A stretch of 64,000 bases of DNA from Rhipicephalus microplus (GCF_043290135.1 NC_134710.1:276850776-276914775); one strand, 5' to 3'. Positions 11,290 through 23,401 are shown, counted from the stretch's first letter. Translations and numbers: made by a program. The notes: a model not told the origin generated them from the letters alone.

Positions 11290-11950
11290 TAGACGCCTAC
11301 GACTGTTAGCTCCCTGGACATTTTGATAACGGTATCGATACGAAAATTAGTATGGCATAACATGACTGTATGACAAGCAGAACTTACTATACTCATAACA
11401 TGAAAATCATGATATGTATGTAATGTTCATGGTCTTGCTGCTGTTGCGATGGTTTCGTTCACATGACATATTACAAAACTCGTGTGGTATGACACAACTG
11501 CAGGGCGAGCATTGGTGACAAATGCTAATGTGAAAATTATGAGATGCAGGTCATGTAGGTCATGCATGGCATGTACATGCCATGTACCGGGTATATATGT
11601 CACCTTAAGATCAGTACAACGTTACTAGGTGGACCCAAATCATGCCGTACATGACTTCCATGTCATGATTATTATGTTTGGACGTGCCATTTACCTTCGC
11701 TACATGTCTATTCACGTCACGTAATACCAAATTTGGTATATGGGAAATTAGCGAAACGCCCACGAGCACATCATGAGCGTAGCATGTATCTTTTACATGA
11801 CACGCATGTGATGATTATTATTTTTGGATGTGTCATTTACCTTCGTCGTCCGTTCACGTCATGTAATACCAAGTTTGGTATATGTGAAGTTAGCGAAGCG
11901 GCCGCGAGCGCATCATGAGCGTGGTATGTTGTCATGTTTTTACATGACAC
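11290..11950. repeat. 140-bp-period palindromic repeat, locus 1
   Basis: Monomers of about 140 bp each carry the palindrome ATACCAAATTTGGTAT (11724-11739; variant at 11866-11881) and a TACATGACACGCATG-type block. The left part (11290-11610) matches the reverse complement of the end of the 27.3-28.0 kb locus, while the right part has the same orientation as that locus, so this locus is itself inverted. Its edge is a CTATCTATC tract. The class is unknown. Confidence 0.75.
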
Positions 11951-11954
11951 AAGT

Positions 11955-12245
11955 TCACTTTCAGGAACACCATATATTACGAATTAATGAGGTTATTTTT
12001 TCTAGACCAATTCTCAAGATCGTCCATTTCAAGTTCAAGTTCTCGAACTACTTCTTGTAGGGCACATATTTCGGTTACGCAGTTTGCTATTTTGCTGTCT
12101 AGGGCACTGATATTAGCCAGCTTTGACTCGATTGCAGTAAAACGCTCTTCTTTTGATCTCTTTTAAATCGTCAGTGATGCTTTGTAACTGCTTCGCGAAT
12201 CGGGTAACATCAGGGCCGGGGTCAATTTCTGTCGCCACACATAAT
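11955..12245 (-). pseudogene. LINE ORF1 coiled-coil fragment
   Basis: The minus strand reads TRFAKQLQSITDDLKEIK, then after a frameshift IESKLANISALDSKIA, VVRELELEMDDLENWSRKN and YGVPES. A coiled coil ending in DLExxSRRxNL..xGxPE is characteristic of ORF1 proteins of CR1/L2/jockey-group LINEs. It is cut off at 11950 by the 140-bp-period repeat. Confidence 0.75.
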
Positions 12246-12405
12246 CAATAACTTTTCAGCACAATATACAAGATTAATTACAAGGGAGCAAATGAGCCGC
12301 GGGCATGGCAGCGTGACCGAAACTGGGTAGTTAGAACGAAAGCATTTTCCATAGCGCCAGCTCCCCTGCTTGAAGGGGAGTAGTCGACCGCATGGTTTAG
12401 TTCTC

Positions 12406-13299
12406 GCCGTGCCCGTATATATATATATATGACCAATTTATTATGTCCAACACGTGTAAAAAAAGAAAATCAAGTGTGTACACGCGTACGAGACAGCAAT
12501 AATTTTATGCCTAACGTTACGGCCGTGCCATGGCCGGAACATTTGACAACAATGTATTGTACTCTCGTACGCATACTCGTTTTTTTTTTTTTTATGCAAG
12601 AAAAGCCGAAAGACGCAACGAGCGACGGCCTAGTGACCGCATCAGACAAGAATCGTAAGCGTGGTGCACACAGAGAAGCATGCCGTTTCTGTAGACTAGT
12701 GACGTTTTAGTTCTTTTTGTGTTGAGGCAGATTTGGTATGGTGGTCAGTATTTGTTTATGTGCGTACGAAATGAATGTTGTGTTTTCGTCAGAACTTGTC
12801 GCCTTTGTGTGACCATTGTGCTGACTCGAGCGAGACGTGCCACACGCTTTTGCACATCCTGACAATTAGCAACAGTCAACACATTATGTTTTGTGGTATC
12901 CTGAAGCTATCAGTTCCGCCTTTGTTCAGCTGTGATGAAGTTGTTCAGCTGTGATGAGTCGTCCGTATTCACAATTACTACACGCGCGAAAAACTTGCTG
13001 ACACCGTTTGAGTCAGAATATCTTTCGAAATATTCTGAGTATCTTGAACGTAGCAATAAAATCTGGACGGTATTCTACTGATAATATATATGCATAAAGA
13101 ACAGGCCCGTAAGACCACCACCCCCAAAGTTTGGAATGAGGTGGGTGTTTTACTTAAAATAATTTATAAAAATAGGTGTTTTCCACTGCCTTCAACAAGT
13201 CCCCCCCCTCCCCCACCGCCTCTGAAAAATTTTTTGGATACGGGCATTTTAACGGGGAATGTTTCCAGATATTGGTCCAATTCTTTGAGTTACTGATCG
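12406..13299. other. No recognised gene
   Basis: Contains a (TA)8 tract at 12416-12431 and a poly-T run. Open frames are short and show no domain. Confidence 0.45.
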
Positions 13300-13640
13300 A
13301 GACCGGAGTTATTTGTCTTGGGAATTTCTGGAAGGAGACACAACCTGCCATTTATTGGACATAGTAAAACGAAGATTTCAGTGCACCGTAACTGATTTTT
13401 TTTTTTATTTTGCCCTTAGCCAGCTTAGTACGAGTATCGCGGACAATAGCTTTGCACTCGTCGGTTGGGTCGTGTTGGAGAGGCTCGTAATACACTTCGT
13501 CACTAAGCTGAAGTTTATTAACACAGCTGCGTCTGTCTATTATGACAATACCGCCTCCTTTTTTTGCGATTTTATTGACTATGTCCTTGCGAGTAGCTAT
13601 GAATTTAACACTGTTTTTCTCTCACGGGGAAATTAAGGCG
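13300..13640 (-). pseudogene. Penelope-like element RT, N-terminal fragment
   Basis: The minus strand gives KFIATRKDIVNKIAKKGGGI followed by VIIDR, LSDEVYYEPLQHDPTDECK and a further frameshifted tail. The KGGGIVIIDR plus LSDxxYYxxLxxDPT arrangement is the start of the reverse transcriptase in Penelope-like elements. A stop follows the SSFYYVQ region, and the catalytic part is absent, so this is a fragment. Confidence 0.65.
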
Positions 13641-13997
13641 GAATGAAATACCTGCTGCATGACTGAAAAGCAGCACGTTCGTTGCACAGCTCAAAGCTGA
13701 ACCATTTTAGAGAGTTACCTGTCTAGTTAGGTTAATTAATTAGGACTTCCACAAGATTCCAACATTAAAAAAATGGGTTGATTTCCCGATGTTTAGGAAT
13801 CAACTCAATTTTTTATTCAGGTGGAGTAACAGTGCAGGTGTCAAGGTGCAATTATTAACTTCTTTGATGACTGAGTTGGGAAGAAGGATGGAAAGACGCG
13901 TCTTCTTTCGAGGTTACTGTTTAGGGGTTTGTGGTTGCTTAATCTGAACATTTACATCGCTGGGAGGGTGGTGTCTAGTGCTAATAACATTTTAATG
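13641..13997. other. No recognised feature
   Basis: No supported coding region or repeat. Confidence 0.45.
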
Positions 13998-14014
13998 ATG
14001 AGGTATAATATTAT

Positions 14015-14255
14015 CCCCGCCACGATGGTCTAGTGGCTAAGGTACTGGGCTGCTGACCCGCTGGTCACGGGATCGAATTCCGGCTGCGGCGGCTGCATTT
14101 TCGATGGAGGTGAAAATGCCGATGCCCATCTGCTCAGATTTAAGTGCACGTTAAAGAACCCCAGGTGGTCAAAATTTCCGGAGCCCTCCACTACGGCGTC
14201 TCCAATAACTATATGGTGTTTTTGAGACGTTAAACCTCACATATCAATCAATAAA
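14015..14255 (+). mobile_element. Full-length SINE, moderately diverged
   Basis: The head has an altered B box (GATCGAATTCC). The target duplication is 17 bp with two mismatches at 13998-14014 and 14256-14272 (atgaggtat shared core). Confidence 0.93.
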
Positions 14256-14272
14256 ATGAGGTATAGAATTAT

Positions 14273-14929
14273 ATACGCAAAGACCGTAATGAAATTATTT
14301 GTAATTGTTTCTATAGATAGCTTGTACGTGACGTCATAGGCGCCGCTTTTGAACGCAGTGGCGGCCACGACGGCGGCTTTGAAGAGAAACAAGTTGCGTC
14401 AATGTGAAAACAACGTGGCAGGAACAGTTCTGTGCGTTAATAGCAAAATAACCTGCATGTGACGTTTTGCTAACAATAATGTGACGTCGCAAACAACGGG
14501 TCCCCACGTACTGGTGCTCCAACATGGCGGTTTCAGTGATGCCAGTGGAAGCCATCTGTAGGCGCAACTGCGATTGTAATGTGTAGTGTGCTACGATATG
14601 TCATACGCCGTGGTTTTGCCGTGTTCCGCCTTATGGGCGCTTATCAGTCTCGGACTGATAAGCAATTGTTTTGTTGGTTTTCTACGCCGTAATGTGGGAT
14701 TATCATGGTCATGAAATGTTGAATGTGCCGGCCCAAGCGTTTTCGTGCGTGCGAGTTCACCTTTGCACTGTTTGTTTATTTGATATGAATGCAAAACTGC
14801 AACGGTATCAGTCTAATACGGTGGCGCTTGAGCACGTCCGAAAAATGGTGTACGGTCCCATATTGTGCACGCGGATAGTTCCGTATTTTGTGGGTTGACC
14901 TTCCTGCAGTGCATTTTTGACGTTTACGG
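14273..14929. other. Upstream of the Vav exon; no gene recognised
   Basis: Contains a short palindrome, CTTATCAGTC tcg GACTGATAAG (14640-14662). No coding feature supported. Confidence 0.45.
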
Positions 14930-15396
14930 ACTGATGAGTGAACCGTGGAGAGCTCTTTGAAAGTACCGCGTAGAGTTGCTCGCGCGATGCGGCGGCATCA
15001 CGCGAAGACCCCTTACAGCGACTTGGCTCAGAGGTCCGAGGTGGCGCCACGCATTCAAGCGACCGGTTTCTGGCAAGGACGTCGCCCTCGGAGCATTTCT
15101 GTGCAGAGGCGGTGAGTGGCGCTGGTGCTGCGCAGTTTTCGCGTCTTCAAGTTCGTCCGCGGGGCGTTCTTAACAACTCGCTGGATATCCGCGGTGGGGC
15201 CTGTCAGGCAGCGCGTCACAGTGGAGGCAGCGGCGGTGTCGTTGAGGGACACTTTTTTCTCCCTTCTGGCGAGAGTGCCGCCCGGACAGGCGGAAGATGT
15301 CCGCGCCCTGCTGCAGTCGCGCGTTGGTGTTTATGTCCTGATAACCTGCGTGTGAAGTACGCGTGCGTGCAAGTGGCCTGCACAACACACCGGACC
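14930..15396 (+). promoter_or_regulatory. Probable 5' UTR / promoter region of the Vav gene
   Basis: GC- and CpG-rich sequence just upstream of the Vav start, in contrast to the AT-rich surroundings. No TATA box is evident, so a TATA-less promoter is likely. The transcription start cannot be placed. An in-frame upstream ATG at 15112 stays open to exon 1, but it precedes the conserved N-terminus and is not preferred. Confidence 0.4.
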
Positions 15397-15606
15397 ATGG
15401 CTGACGCACTTTGGCGTGATTGTGCGAACTGGCTGATTCGCTGCCAAGCGCTGCCGTCCGACCACCGTGTCACTTGGGCGAACGCACAACTGATCGACTT
15501 GGCCAACACGCTGCGGGACGGTGTGCTCTTGTGCCAGCTCCTCAACAAACTTCAGCCAGGATGTGTGGACTTGAAAGAGATGAGTCTACGGCCGCAGATG
15601 TCGCAG
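15397..15606 (+). CDS. Vav: Vav-family Rho GEF, first coding exon (partial gene)
   Basis: Seventy codons starting [16 protein letters not shown] and ending SLRPQMSQ. This is the N-terminal half of the calponin-homology domain that opens Vav proteins, with the diagnostic runs [21 protein letters not shown] and LRPQMSQ. Vav proteins are cytoplasmic adaptors and exchange factors for Rho/Rac GTPases, activated by tyrosine phosphorylation below receptor and Src-family kinases; the CH domain helps hold the protein inactive. The start at 15397 has a strong context (ACCATGG) and places Met where family members begin. The exon ends in phase 0 at CAG|GTTGGT. The DH, PH, C1, SH2 and SH3 parts are not in the sequence I could recognise, so the gene continues beyond a long intron. 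Call is by motif recognition, not by search. Confidence 0.9.
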
Positions 15607-15612
15607 GTTGGT
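15605..15612 (+). other. Splice donor of Vav exon 1
   Basis: AG|GTTGGT follows directly after the conserved MSQ. The frame stays open only five more codons (VGPD, stop), which supports a splice here. Confidence 0.75.
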
Positions 15613-16261
15613 CCCGATTAAGCCGTTCTCCCAACTCGGGTCGTTTATGCACGTCGTCTTCGTGTTGCAGGGGCCGTTCGCTCCGCCGCTCTATGTTGTG
15701 TGTGTGTGTGCATGCCCCCTTCCCCCGGTTCGTGCGTTCCTTTGGGCCCAGCGTGCCCTTCTCCCCCTCTTTGTCCGGCGCCGTTTCAGGGGCGCCACTT
15801 TTACTGGCATTTGTATAACGCGCCGGTTGTGTCGTGTTTTCTACGTGTATGCGGTGCGCCTAACTTTTCGTACGTGTTCGAAATTGAACGTGTGACATTA
15901 CTACGATCGGTTGGCTTCTTTGCATCGTGTAGAAAGACCGCCTACTAACTTGGCGAGCGAAGAAAGGGCACTGCCTCTGCACGGCCGAAGTCAGTGTCAA
16001 AATAAACCGACACCGGGTGATAGATCCGCGCCTTCAATTTCCGTTTTGTTACTAGTAAACGCTTCGAGTTCCTTGATGCTATCTATATTACGTTGGGTAG
16101 GCTATATACGGGCACTGTTTATTGGAGTTGCTCTTTATGATGCGCCGGATGTTTACATAGTTTTTCCGGCTGCCAACGCGAGGTTCTATTGGGAAGCTGC
16201 TCATCGTATGCTATCGTGCTACAAACAAACGGCGCTTTTATTTAGCGGGGCACTGCTGTGA

Positions 16262-16263
<2 letters not shown>

Positions 16264-16330
<67 letters not shown>
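16264..16330. repeat. (AT)n microsatellite
   Basis: About 33 AT units. Confidence 0.95.
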
Positions 16331-16333
<3 letters not shown>

Positions 16334-18367
16334 TTTTCTTTATGGATACTGAGCATTCAACACAGAGATGTTTGCGATAGGAGGCCGTTCACCATCATCT
16401 CTTCAGCTCGCTTTTAGTGCTTCGTTGTTGCTTTGATATATTAACGTTCTTCGTATCAGTCAAAGCGGAACTTTTATGCTTCCGTACGGCTGCTCGCAAT
16501 CGCCGAGCGCAGAATCAGGCCATCTATGCGCACGTCTGTTCTACTCCGCGCATATCGACAGGGGCGAAGTACAAGGATAGGCGTGTGCCGGCGTATCGCA
16601 TCATGCTCAAGAAATAACGTTCAGAGTAATGCGAAACCTCAGCGCGGCGCTCTTCTCAAAGGCCGGGATATATCAAATTCATCTAGAAATAAAGAAGCAT
16701 ACCAGCGAGCTCGCGCTATTTTGACAGTACTGTCCAAAGGGCTTGGACTTGGTTTATGCGCCGCACATATTATTCTGGCAGGAGTCCAACATTTTGCGGA
16801 GCCTGATCAGGCCGCCGTTGTATTCTATCGCTTCCAAGGGCATGGGTGGGGGAGGCGCTGAGAAGAGGTGGCTGGAGCGTCTGACGCTGCCTTGAAGATC
16901 CTCGCCATGCTCCCGCACACCCGTGCTCTTGCATTCACCAATGGATGAGCGCATGAAGTTCAACTTACTCGCAAATCTCTCCTAATTCTCCGAAGGCGTA
17001 CGTTGTGGTAACGAGAAAAGTTACTAAGGCGGGAATCAATCCAAGAGGCCTTCTCCTTAAAAGTGCCTAGAAACTCCCCCGAAATGGTGCAGCCCCCTGA
17101 AATGGTACAGTGCCGCCACCGAACATTCAGAAAGTGTGGACCACAATATATTATCTTATCACAGAGGTTTTATTACTGGGTCATAAAATGTACTCAGTGA
17201 CGAAAGTGGCGCTCCCGCTTTGGAGCAGAAAATGTACCTTTTTGTAGTAGCCACAAGTGTTTTCCGAGCAGGAAGAATGCTAATTTGTAGCATTTATTAG
17301 TAAGAGCAAATGGAAAAATATGTCATACAACTCCGGGAATCGGAAGCATTGCGGAAGTGTCTCATAAATATTAATATTCACTATAAAAGGCATTTCACAG
17401 ACAACAATAAACGGAAACTGCAAGGAACGATTCTAATAGCACAAAATGTTGGCATAGCGCTGCCACACCACTCGGAAATTTTTTTCAACGTTGTGGCAAC
17501 ATTGCGAGGAATCAAGGAACAATAAAAAGATGAATGCATGGTTATCAATTGCAACGCAAAATAAATTTCATATCTAAAAAGCAGTACTTATGACAGAAAT
17601 GAGACCAAAGTGGTGAAGCTCAGCACAACGTTATAAAAAATCTAACCACAGTTGCATATAACAGTTTCCAAAGCGGCAGCTGGTAACCAGAGTGAGGTCA
17701 AAGTAATCCTGATTATTTTCACCAAGATATCCCGGATGCCAAGTTGAAAGAACAAGCAGAAGCCAAATGAGCGATATGCTTGATATGTCAGTTCTTGATC
17801 CATAATTGATTTCAGAGCTGATAAAGCTGCATCCTGGCATACTAGGATAATAGTAGGAGGGCTTGCACAGTTGGTCACATTATTGAATCTCCTCGTCCTC
17901 ATGTTCTCAGTGCCGTTTCAGAGTAGGTTCGGAGCAGTTGTTAACAAAGATTACAGTTTGGAGCAGTATACGGCAGCATTTCTCATATGGATCACTTTAA
18001 AACAATTGGCGCAGCACTTCCGTGGTTTTTGGCACAAAACGCACGTGAAACATCAGTCGTTCGAAAGGTATACCTTTCCATGGGGCCTGCTCGATAAGTG
18101 GAGAAAGAGCCGATCAGTGGTTTACAACAGCGTGCTGTTCTGAGCACCGACATAACCACGAGTTCGCTCGTCCACCTTGAAACCCGTGCAGCAACCATAC
18201 TAAGACAACAAACCCTTTACAAAAAGATTGTCAGAAAGTTATTGCAACATCATGGATAAAACTTCAGCCTCATAGTTTTGACATGACGTAGAGCGTTTGA
18301 TGAAATATTCGAGTAAATGTTGGTGCCCTTGAACATTGGTCACGGAAGTAATGTTGAAAGTTCATTG
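16331..18367. other. Intronic sequence, no recognised gene
   Basis: Short open frames on both strands near 17310-18200, none with a recognisable domain or motif. Confidence 0.4.
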
Positions 18368-18390
18368 TAATAATAATGATAATAATAACG
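18368..18390. repeat. Short (TAA)n tract at a SINE 3' end
   Basis: TAA/TGA-type units lie directly against the 3' end of the minus-oriented SINE that follows, the same arrangement as at 18-97. Confidence 0.8.
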
Positions 18391-18556
18391 ACGTTTAACG
18401 TCCCAGAACCACGATGTAATTATGCGAAACGCCGTAGTGAAAGGCTCCCAAAGTTTTGACGACCTGGGGATACTTAACGTGCGCCTAAATCTGAGTACAC
18501 GGGCCTCAAACATTTTGCCATTCATCGGAATTGCAGCCACTGCAGCTGGGATTCGA
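18391..18556 (-). mobile_element. SINE, old, head partly missing
   Basis: Many substitutions against the younger copies, but the GTTTAACGTCCC end, the GCCGTAGTG block, TTAACGTGC and GCAGCTGGGATTCGAA head segment align in order on the minus strand. Confidence 0.8.
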
Positions 18557-18794
18557 AAAATGTTCATTTTACTACAATAAGGCACACAGCAACCAAAAAA
18601 GCACAATGCTTTTGTTGCAGTATGGTTGAATGTGAAGACCAGTGTTCTGAATATTGGTTACTGATGAATGAATAGGAAGTTTATAGGGCGAAATGTTTGG
18701 CGGAGTCCTGTACACAGGTGGCCTTTGTTATTATGCTTTCGAGCCGTCGGTATGATGGCTAGGTCTAGCCACCATACCGTCCCTTTCACACTAA

Positions 18795-18797
<3 letters not shown>

Positions 18798-18853
<56 letters not shown>
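18798..18853. repeat. (TA)n microsatellite
   Basis: About 28 TA units. Confidence 0.95.
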
Positions 18854-18855
<2 letters not shown>

Positions 18856-18856
18856 T

Positions 18857-19722
18857 GTAAAAAGGGCGCTTTTTTCCCCTCCCACAGCAGTAATCGTCAT
18901 CCGGTTGGCTTGCATTTTCCTTTCTTAAAAGAACTATGCGCGCGCCCCTTTGCGGTCAAGAATGCCATTTCACGCTGATAACGGGCACGCCGTTCGTGAT
19001 CTGGGGAACTATTCTCGCGGCGTCCAATTCGCGGGCATGGCCTTCCCTGATTGGCTGGAGCTGGGGAGCAGCGTGCCGCTTGTTTCCGGTCTTACTTCCG
19101 CAACGTCATTTTCACGCCACGCGATTTGTGAAAACTCTCGACACAAATGAGAAAGGTTAAAGACGTTTCACCACAATGAATGCTGGTTTCAGAGATTCGT
19201 TTTTAAGCGCACATCTTTGAGGCCGTGCATGGAAGTTTTAGCCATGGAATTAGGTTTAGCGCGGCCGCCCGCCCACCTGACGCCCCTGAAAGGTCTATAC
19301 GCATTCTCTGCATCGCTCTTCAAACATCTCAACTCCTTCATACGCACGTTCAGACTTGTCAACTTTGTTTAAGAGTCCTGTTACTCTACGTTTCGTCCAC
19401 TTAGTTTCTCTTTACGCTGGGAATGTGCTGGCGGGTTCGGTGCGCCGACGTGGTAAAGCGCACCATGACGTCACGACTCGCCGTTTTTTTTTTCTTTGAG
19501 TAACTGAACGTGCTCCGGCGAATCGGACATGTGCACTAATTGAACTGAAAGTGCCGGGCGTGCGGTGATAATGAAGGACACACGAGGTACGTGAAGATAA
19601 TTTTTGTGTGATAAAGAGACGCCCTTTTAACTCGATCTTTTTTTAGTATGAAGCACTTGTATATGGCCAAAAGCCAATTTGGAATAGCTGGCTTCTGGCC
19701 TATTAGATATTCTTGGGCTTTT
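18857..19722. other. No recognised feature
   Basis: Moderately GC-rich, no supported coding region. Confidence 0.4.
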
Positions 19723-19941
19723 AAAGGTCCGGAAACCATGATATGATTATGAGAGACGCCGTAGTGAAAAGGTCGGGAAATGTCTACCTTCTGTAGTTTT
19801 TTTTTTTTAACGTGCACCTAATTTTAACGCACAGGCTTTAACATTTCTGCCGCCATTAAAAATTTTGTGGCCGCGGCCGGGATGCGATCCCGTAACTGGC
19901 GGGCAGCAGTCATTCCACCATAACCACTATAAACCATGGTG
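19723..19941 (-). mobile_element. SINE, old and diverged
   Basis: ATGATTATGAGAGACGCCG, TTAACGTGCACC and GCCGGGATGCGATCCCG segments are in order on the minus-strand consensus. A poly-T run of 13 interrupts the body. Confidence 0.8.
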
Positions 19942-20339
19942 GCTGCTTGGCTTCGGGACAATTTCGTTGGTGTTAACTGCCCTTTTCAAAATCTAACGAA
20001 TGCTAAACGTGTGTGAGATAACATCCCTGTTGAGTGATTGTTGCAGTCGTCATTTAAAAGCACATTGTGCTTTGACAAAATGGCACTGACATTTGTTCAA
20101 AACCAGGCACTTGAACATTTTAACAGTTCTCAAGTATCAACTGCTAGAAATTCATTGTTAAACAATCGTGTGCCATTATGCTTGTTGATCATTCATGTTT
20201 ACTTACATAAACATCAATGATAAGATTATACACCGCCTTAAAAAACTGCACCGTCATATTTTTTTCGACGTTCCTTGATGTTCCTGTTTTTCAGAGCACG
20301 TGTAAAGCTTATAACGCTTACGCGTGCTCATTCCGCCCT

Positions 20340-20369
20340 TTTTACTTTGTTACATATAACAAAGTAAAA
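20340..20369. repeat. Palindrome around ACAT
   Basis: TTTTACTTTGTTA is followed by its complement TAACAAAGTAAAA with a 4-base centre. Confidence 0.85.
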
Positions 20370-22252
20370 CGAGCCAGACGCGGTAAACTATTTGATTCTT
20401 GCAACAAAGTCAATTTAGGAACGCACACACAAGCAGTGTAAGTGTCCAATACTTTCTGCAAGTCTTGTGAGGCGCAATAGATTTTTTGGTGTTCTTTAAA
20501 AAGCCCAAGTGAAAAAAAAACGAAAAAGAAAACCTACTTCTTGACGCTATATTCATGTGGAAATGTGCAAAGAAATCTGACAACGAAGATGAAAGTCGTA
20601 ATTTTTTTAATGTCGCTTGTGTTAGTAAATAACTAGAGGGTTGGTCCTACCTCGAAAAAACAGGGGAAATAATTTTTTTTTTCATATGAGCGTAATTACT
20701 AGAAGGCAATGTTGCGAAATTGTGAAAAAGCGAAAGCTCTATAACACCGTTTGGCGATAGTGAGCGAGCATGACAAAATTAAGCAGGCGCACTCACGACG
20801 CGTTGAGAGAACATCTCGCTTCTGCTTTTAGGTAGCGAGACAGAGGTTGAAAATGCGGAGAACATCAGCCGCAACTTCGAAGGTGCGCGCCGATGCGGCG
20901 GAGGCGAAGTGACATTGCGGTGCTGAGCCAGGTTAATGACGTTATTCCGTTTACACTTTTGCACTCGCTGTAGTTTGACGATTTCTAAATGGCGTGCCGT
21001 GCATCTAGCATGCCTACATGCCAACATCAGATTTAAATCACTGTGCGGAAGTAGACGCAACGGGCTTGATGGAGTTTTAGAAATACCGTTTGCAAGCGCT
21101 GCGGGCGTAGCGGGCGCCATAGCAGTTTTATAATAGCGTTTGCCCTGCTGTGAACCGCAACGCACGATCGCAGCGACACCGTAGTCTCGAAACCAGCGCT
21201 TGCGCGCCACATGCGGGCCGCGATCGCCGCACTCAATTTCGGATTTTCTGCGTGCGGTCTGCGAACGCGAACGCCGACTCGCGTTACGACGCATGCGCAG
21301 TGGCAGCGACTGCACCGCAAGGGCTGCGGTGCGCTATTCTAAAACTACCTAATATATAGCTTGCGCGGAGCTTTGCGTTAGCGCTTGTCGTCTCTGCGCA
21401 TGCGTCGTACGCCATCCTCCTGCGGGCCCCCGTTTAGTGACCGAAATAGCGGGCGACCGCAGTGAACACCAACTCATCGTAAGCTATTCTAAAGAGAGAA
21501 AGAACATGTTAGAATGCAGAGAGCCTGAGCTAGTGCGCTTTAGCCTGCTACTCCACACATGGGATAAGGGAAGAAAAAAAAAAAGGGGGGGGGGGGATAA
21601 AAAGTGATGATGGGGACGGGAAGAGGTGGTGCCGTGGGGTTTTCTTAAATTTGCAACCGGGTGCCATCATCGAAGCGAGTGCAATAGTATTGCCAGTTGA
21701 ACATTTAAAGACACACGTATTTAGTAGGTGTACTTGTTCAGAACCTTAAAGCATAATAATAGTCTGAAGATAAAAGAAAATAAGACGATCAATGTTATTC
21801 AAGTAATTTGCCTGAAGCGCGGGAGTTCTGGCCGTAAATGCCGCATGAATACCTATCGTTCATTGATACGTAGAAAACTGGACTAGGGTTGCATAAAGTA
21901 GATATGATCCAGCCAGACAATCGGGCCTCCAGCCGCCAGAACCAGTGCATAATAAAGTTCTACGCGTAGGAACCGCTCAGCGTAGCCCTTAGCGTGCGGT
22001 GAGTGACTTTAGCAAGAATAAGGTCGACGTAAATGCATAAATAAGTAACACAAAACAAAAATGTGGAATGCTGTAAAACGCACCGACTTAACTTCATTTA
22101 GTCAATGATGTTTTTCTTGTGGTGTGCTCAGAACAAATAAAACCATTTAGTGTATATTTTAGCAAGCTAAAAAATTATTAGCACATCACAAAAGTTTGTT
22201 GTTTCAACAAGTACTCGTTTGTTGTTTTGAGGACGACTAAATAGTAATTTTT

Positions 22253-22352
22253 ATAAAGGTTACACTGTAACCTTTATGAAAAAAAGGAGATTGAAAAAGG
22301 AGAAAATGATTGAAAAAGGCTGCAAAAAAGGAGATTGAATCTCCTTTTTTTT
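22253..22352. repeat. Two adjacent hairpins
   Basis: ATAAAGGTTACA/TGTAACCTTTAT forms one perfect palindrome, and AAAAAAGGAGATT/AATCTCCTTTTTT forms another about 60 bp on. No function assigned. Confidence 0.8.
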
Positions 22353-23231
22353 TTCACCAGAAATCTCCTCTAAGGCTGCCCGTACAGTTAGCATAAATTT
22401 AACGCCTGAACCAAAAAAAAAAAAAGAGTGAAACCGTTACAAAAGTATGAATAATGTTTTTATGTGTATTTGTTTGAGGCGTAATCACCCTTCTGTATAA
22501 TTTATATGCTTACTTGTTGGAGAGTGCATGGGAGTGCTAGTTACAGGGGAAACAGTGCAGCTCTCGAGGACCATTTCTTGCTCGTTTGTGGTCCCATTTT
22601 GCTGCAGTGATCGTTAGTCACTTAGCGGGTACATGTTTATTGAGAAGATTCGGATGGACGGGGCAGGCTGATGGAATACAAATGAATCGAAAGCATACTC
22701 ATCGAGTATAAGCTACGCATGCGCCAATGCACGTACAAGTGCATCCTTCACAAGGTCTTCCAAGTAAGAGAAACTCTTTCAATACATTTTTTTAAACAAT
22801 ATGGTGTTTTTGCATGGTTAGATGCGCTTTCTATTTAGAAAATTGCTCATCTGTCTTGCCCCGTAATTTTCCTTTTTTTTTTTTTTAAGCACTGCGAGAT
22901 CATTAGAACTTGGCTCGAATACAATTCAAACAGCCTGATTGCCTGCTTGTTGTGAAACCTTGGGGCGCGCGGAATAACCTTTGGGTGAAAGGAAATTAAC
23001 TAGGAACCCTGTATTTGGCTTCCACAAAGGCAGTTTGATACGCAGATTTACCGCTGCCAACGCAGCAATATAGCTTTTTTTTTTGTCATGTGAAGCTAAT
23101 CATGAAGGGTGGCAGTTGCCGCAAATGATTAGGTAAATTTATAGCGCTTAGTACCTTACCTAAATGTTGATAAATTAAGCATAAAATATTAAATGCGAAG
23201 CATTTTTTGGTAGATTGCACCCACTTCGAGC

Positions 23232-23293
23232 TTATCTATCTATCTATCTATCTATCCATCCATTTATCCATCCATTTATCCATCCATTTATCC

Positions 23294-23343
<50 letters not shown>

Positions 23344-23401
23344 TCATCTATCTATTCATCTATCCATCTATCTATCTATCTATCTATCTATTCATCTATC
23401 C

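Larger units (their letters stand above)
6390..12405 (-). mobile_element. Old CR1/L2-type LINE, broken by nested insertions
   Basis: Remnants lie in the right 5' to 3' order on the minus strand: a probable 5' leader (12246-12405), an ORF1 coiled-coil fragment (11955-12245), the endonuclease N-terminus (9257-9337), the rest of the endonuclease (8505-8986), the linker and RT start (7711-8251), then RT core and C-terminal domain (6420-7447). Many stops and frameshifts show it is dead. It is interrupted by SINEs at 7462, 8252 and 9001, by an RTE LINE at 9338-11165 and by a tandem repeat at 11290-11950. Treating all parts as one insertion is an inference from order and orientation. The 3' limit near 6390 is approximate. 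Confidence 0.75.
19942..23231. other. Intronic sequence; local GC-rich island near 21.0-21.45 kb
   Basis: No gene recognised. The 21000-21450 part is GC- and CpG-rich and repeats the word GCTATTCTAAA (21332-21342 and 21484-21494), which may mark an element edge. A poly-G-type run lies near 21585. Confidence 0.4.

Noticed and set aside
11290..11950. CRISPR-like spaced repeat reading of the 140-bp-period array
   Set aside because: Repeat unit and spacing are far too long, units are diverged, and the genome is eukaryotic.
15112..15396. Upstream in-frame extension of the Vav exon from ATG 15112
   Set aside because: The extension has no similarity to known Vav N-termini as I know them, while ATG 15397 has a better context and the conserved position.
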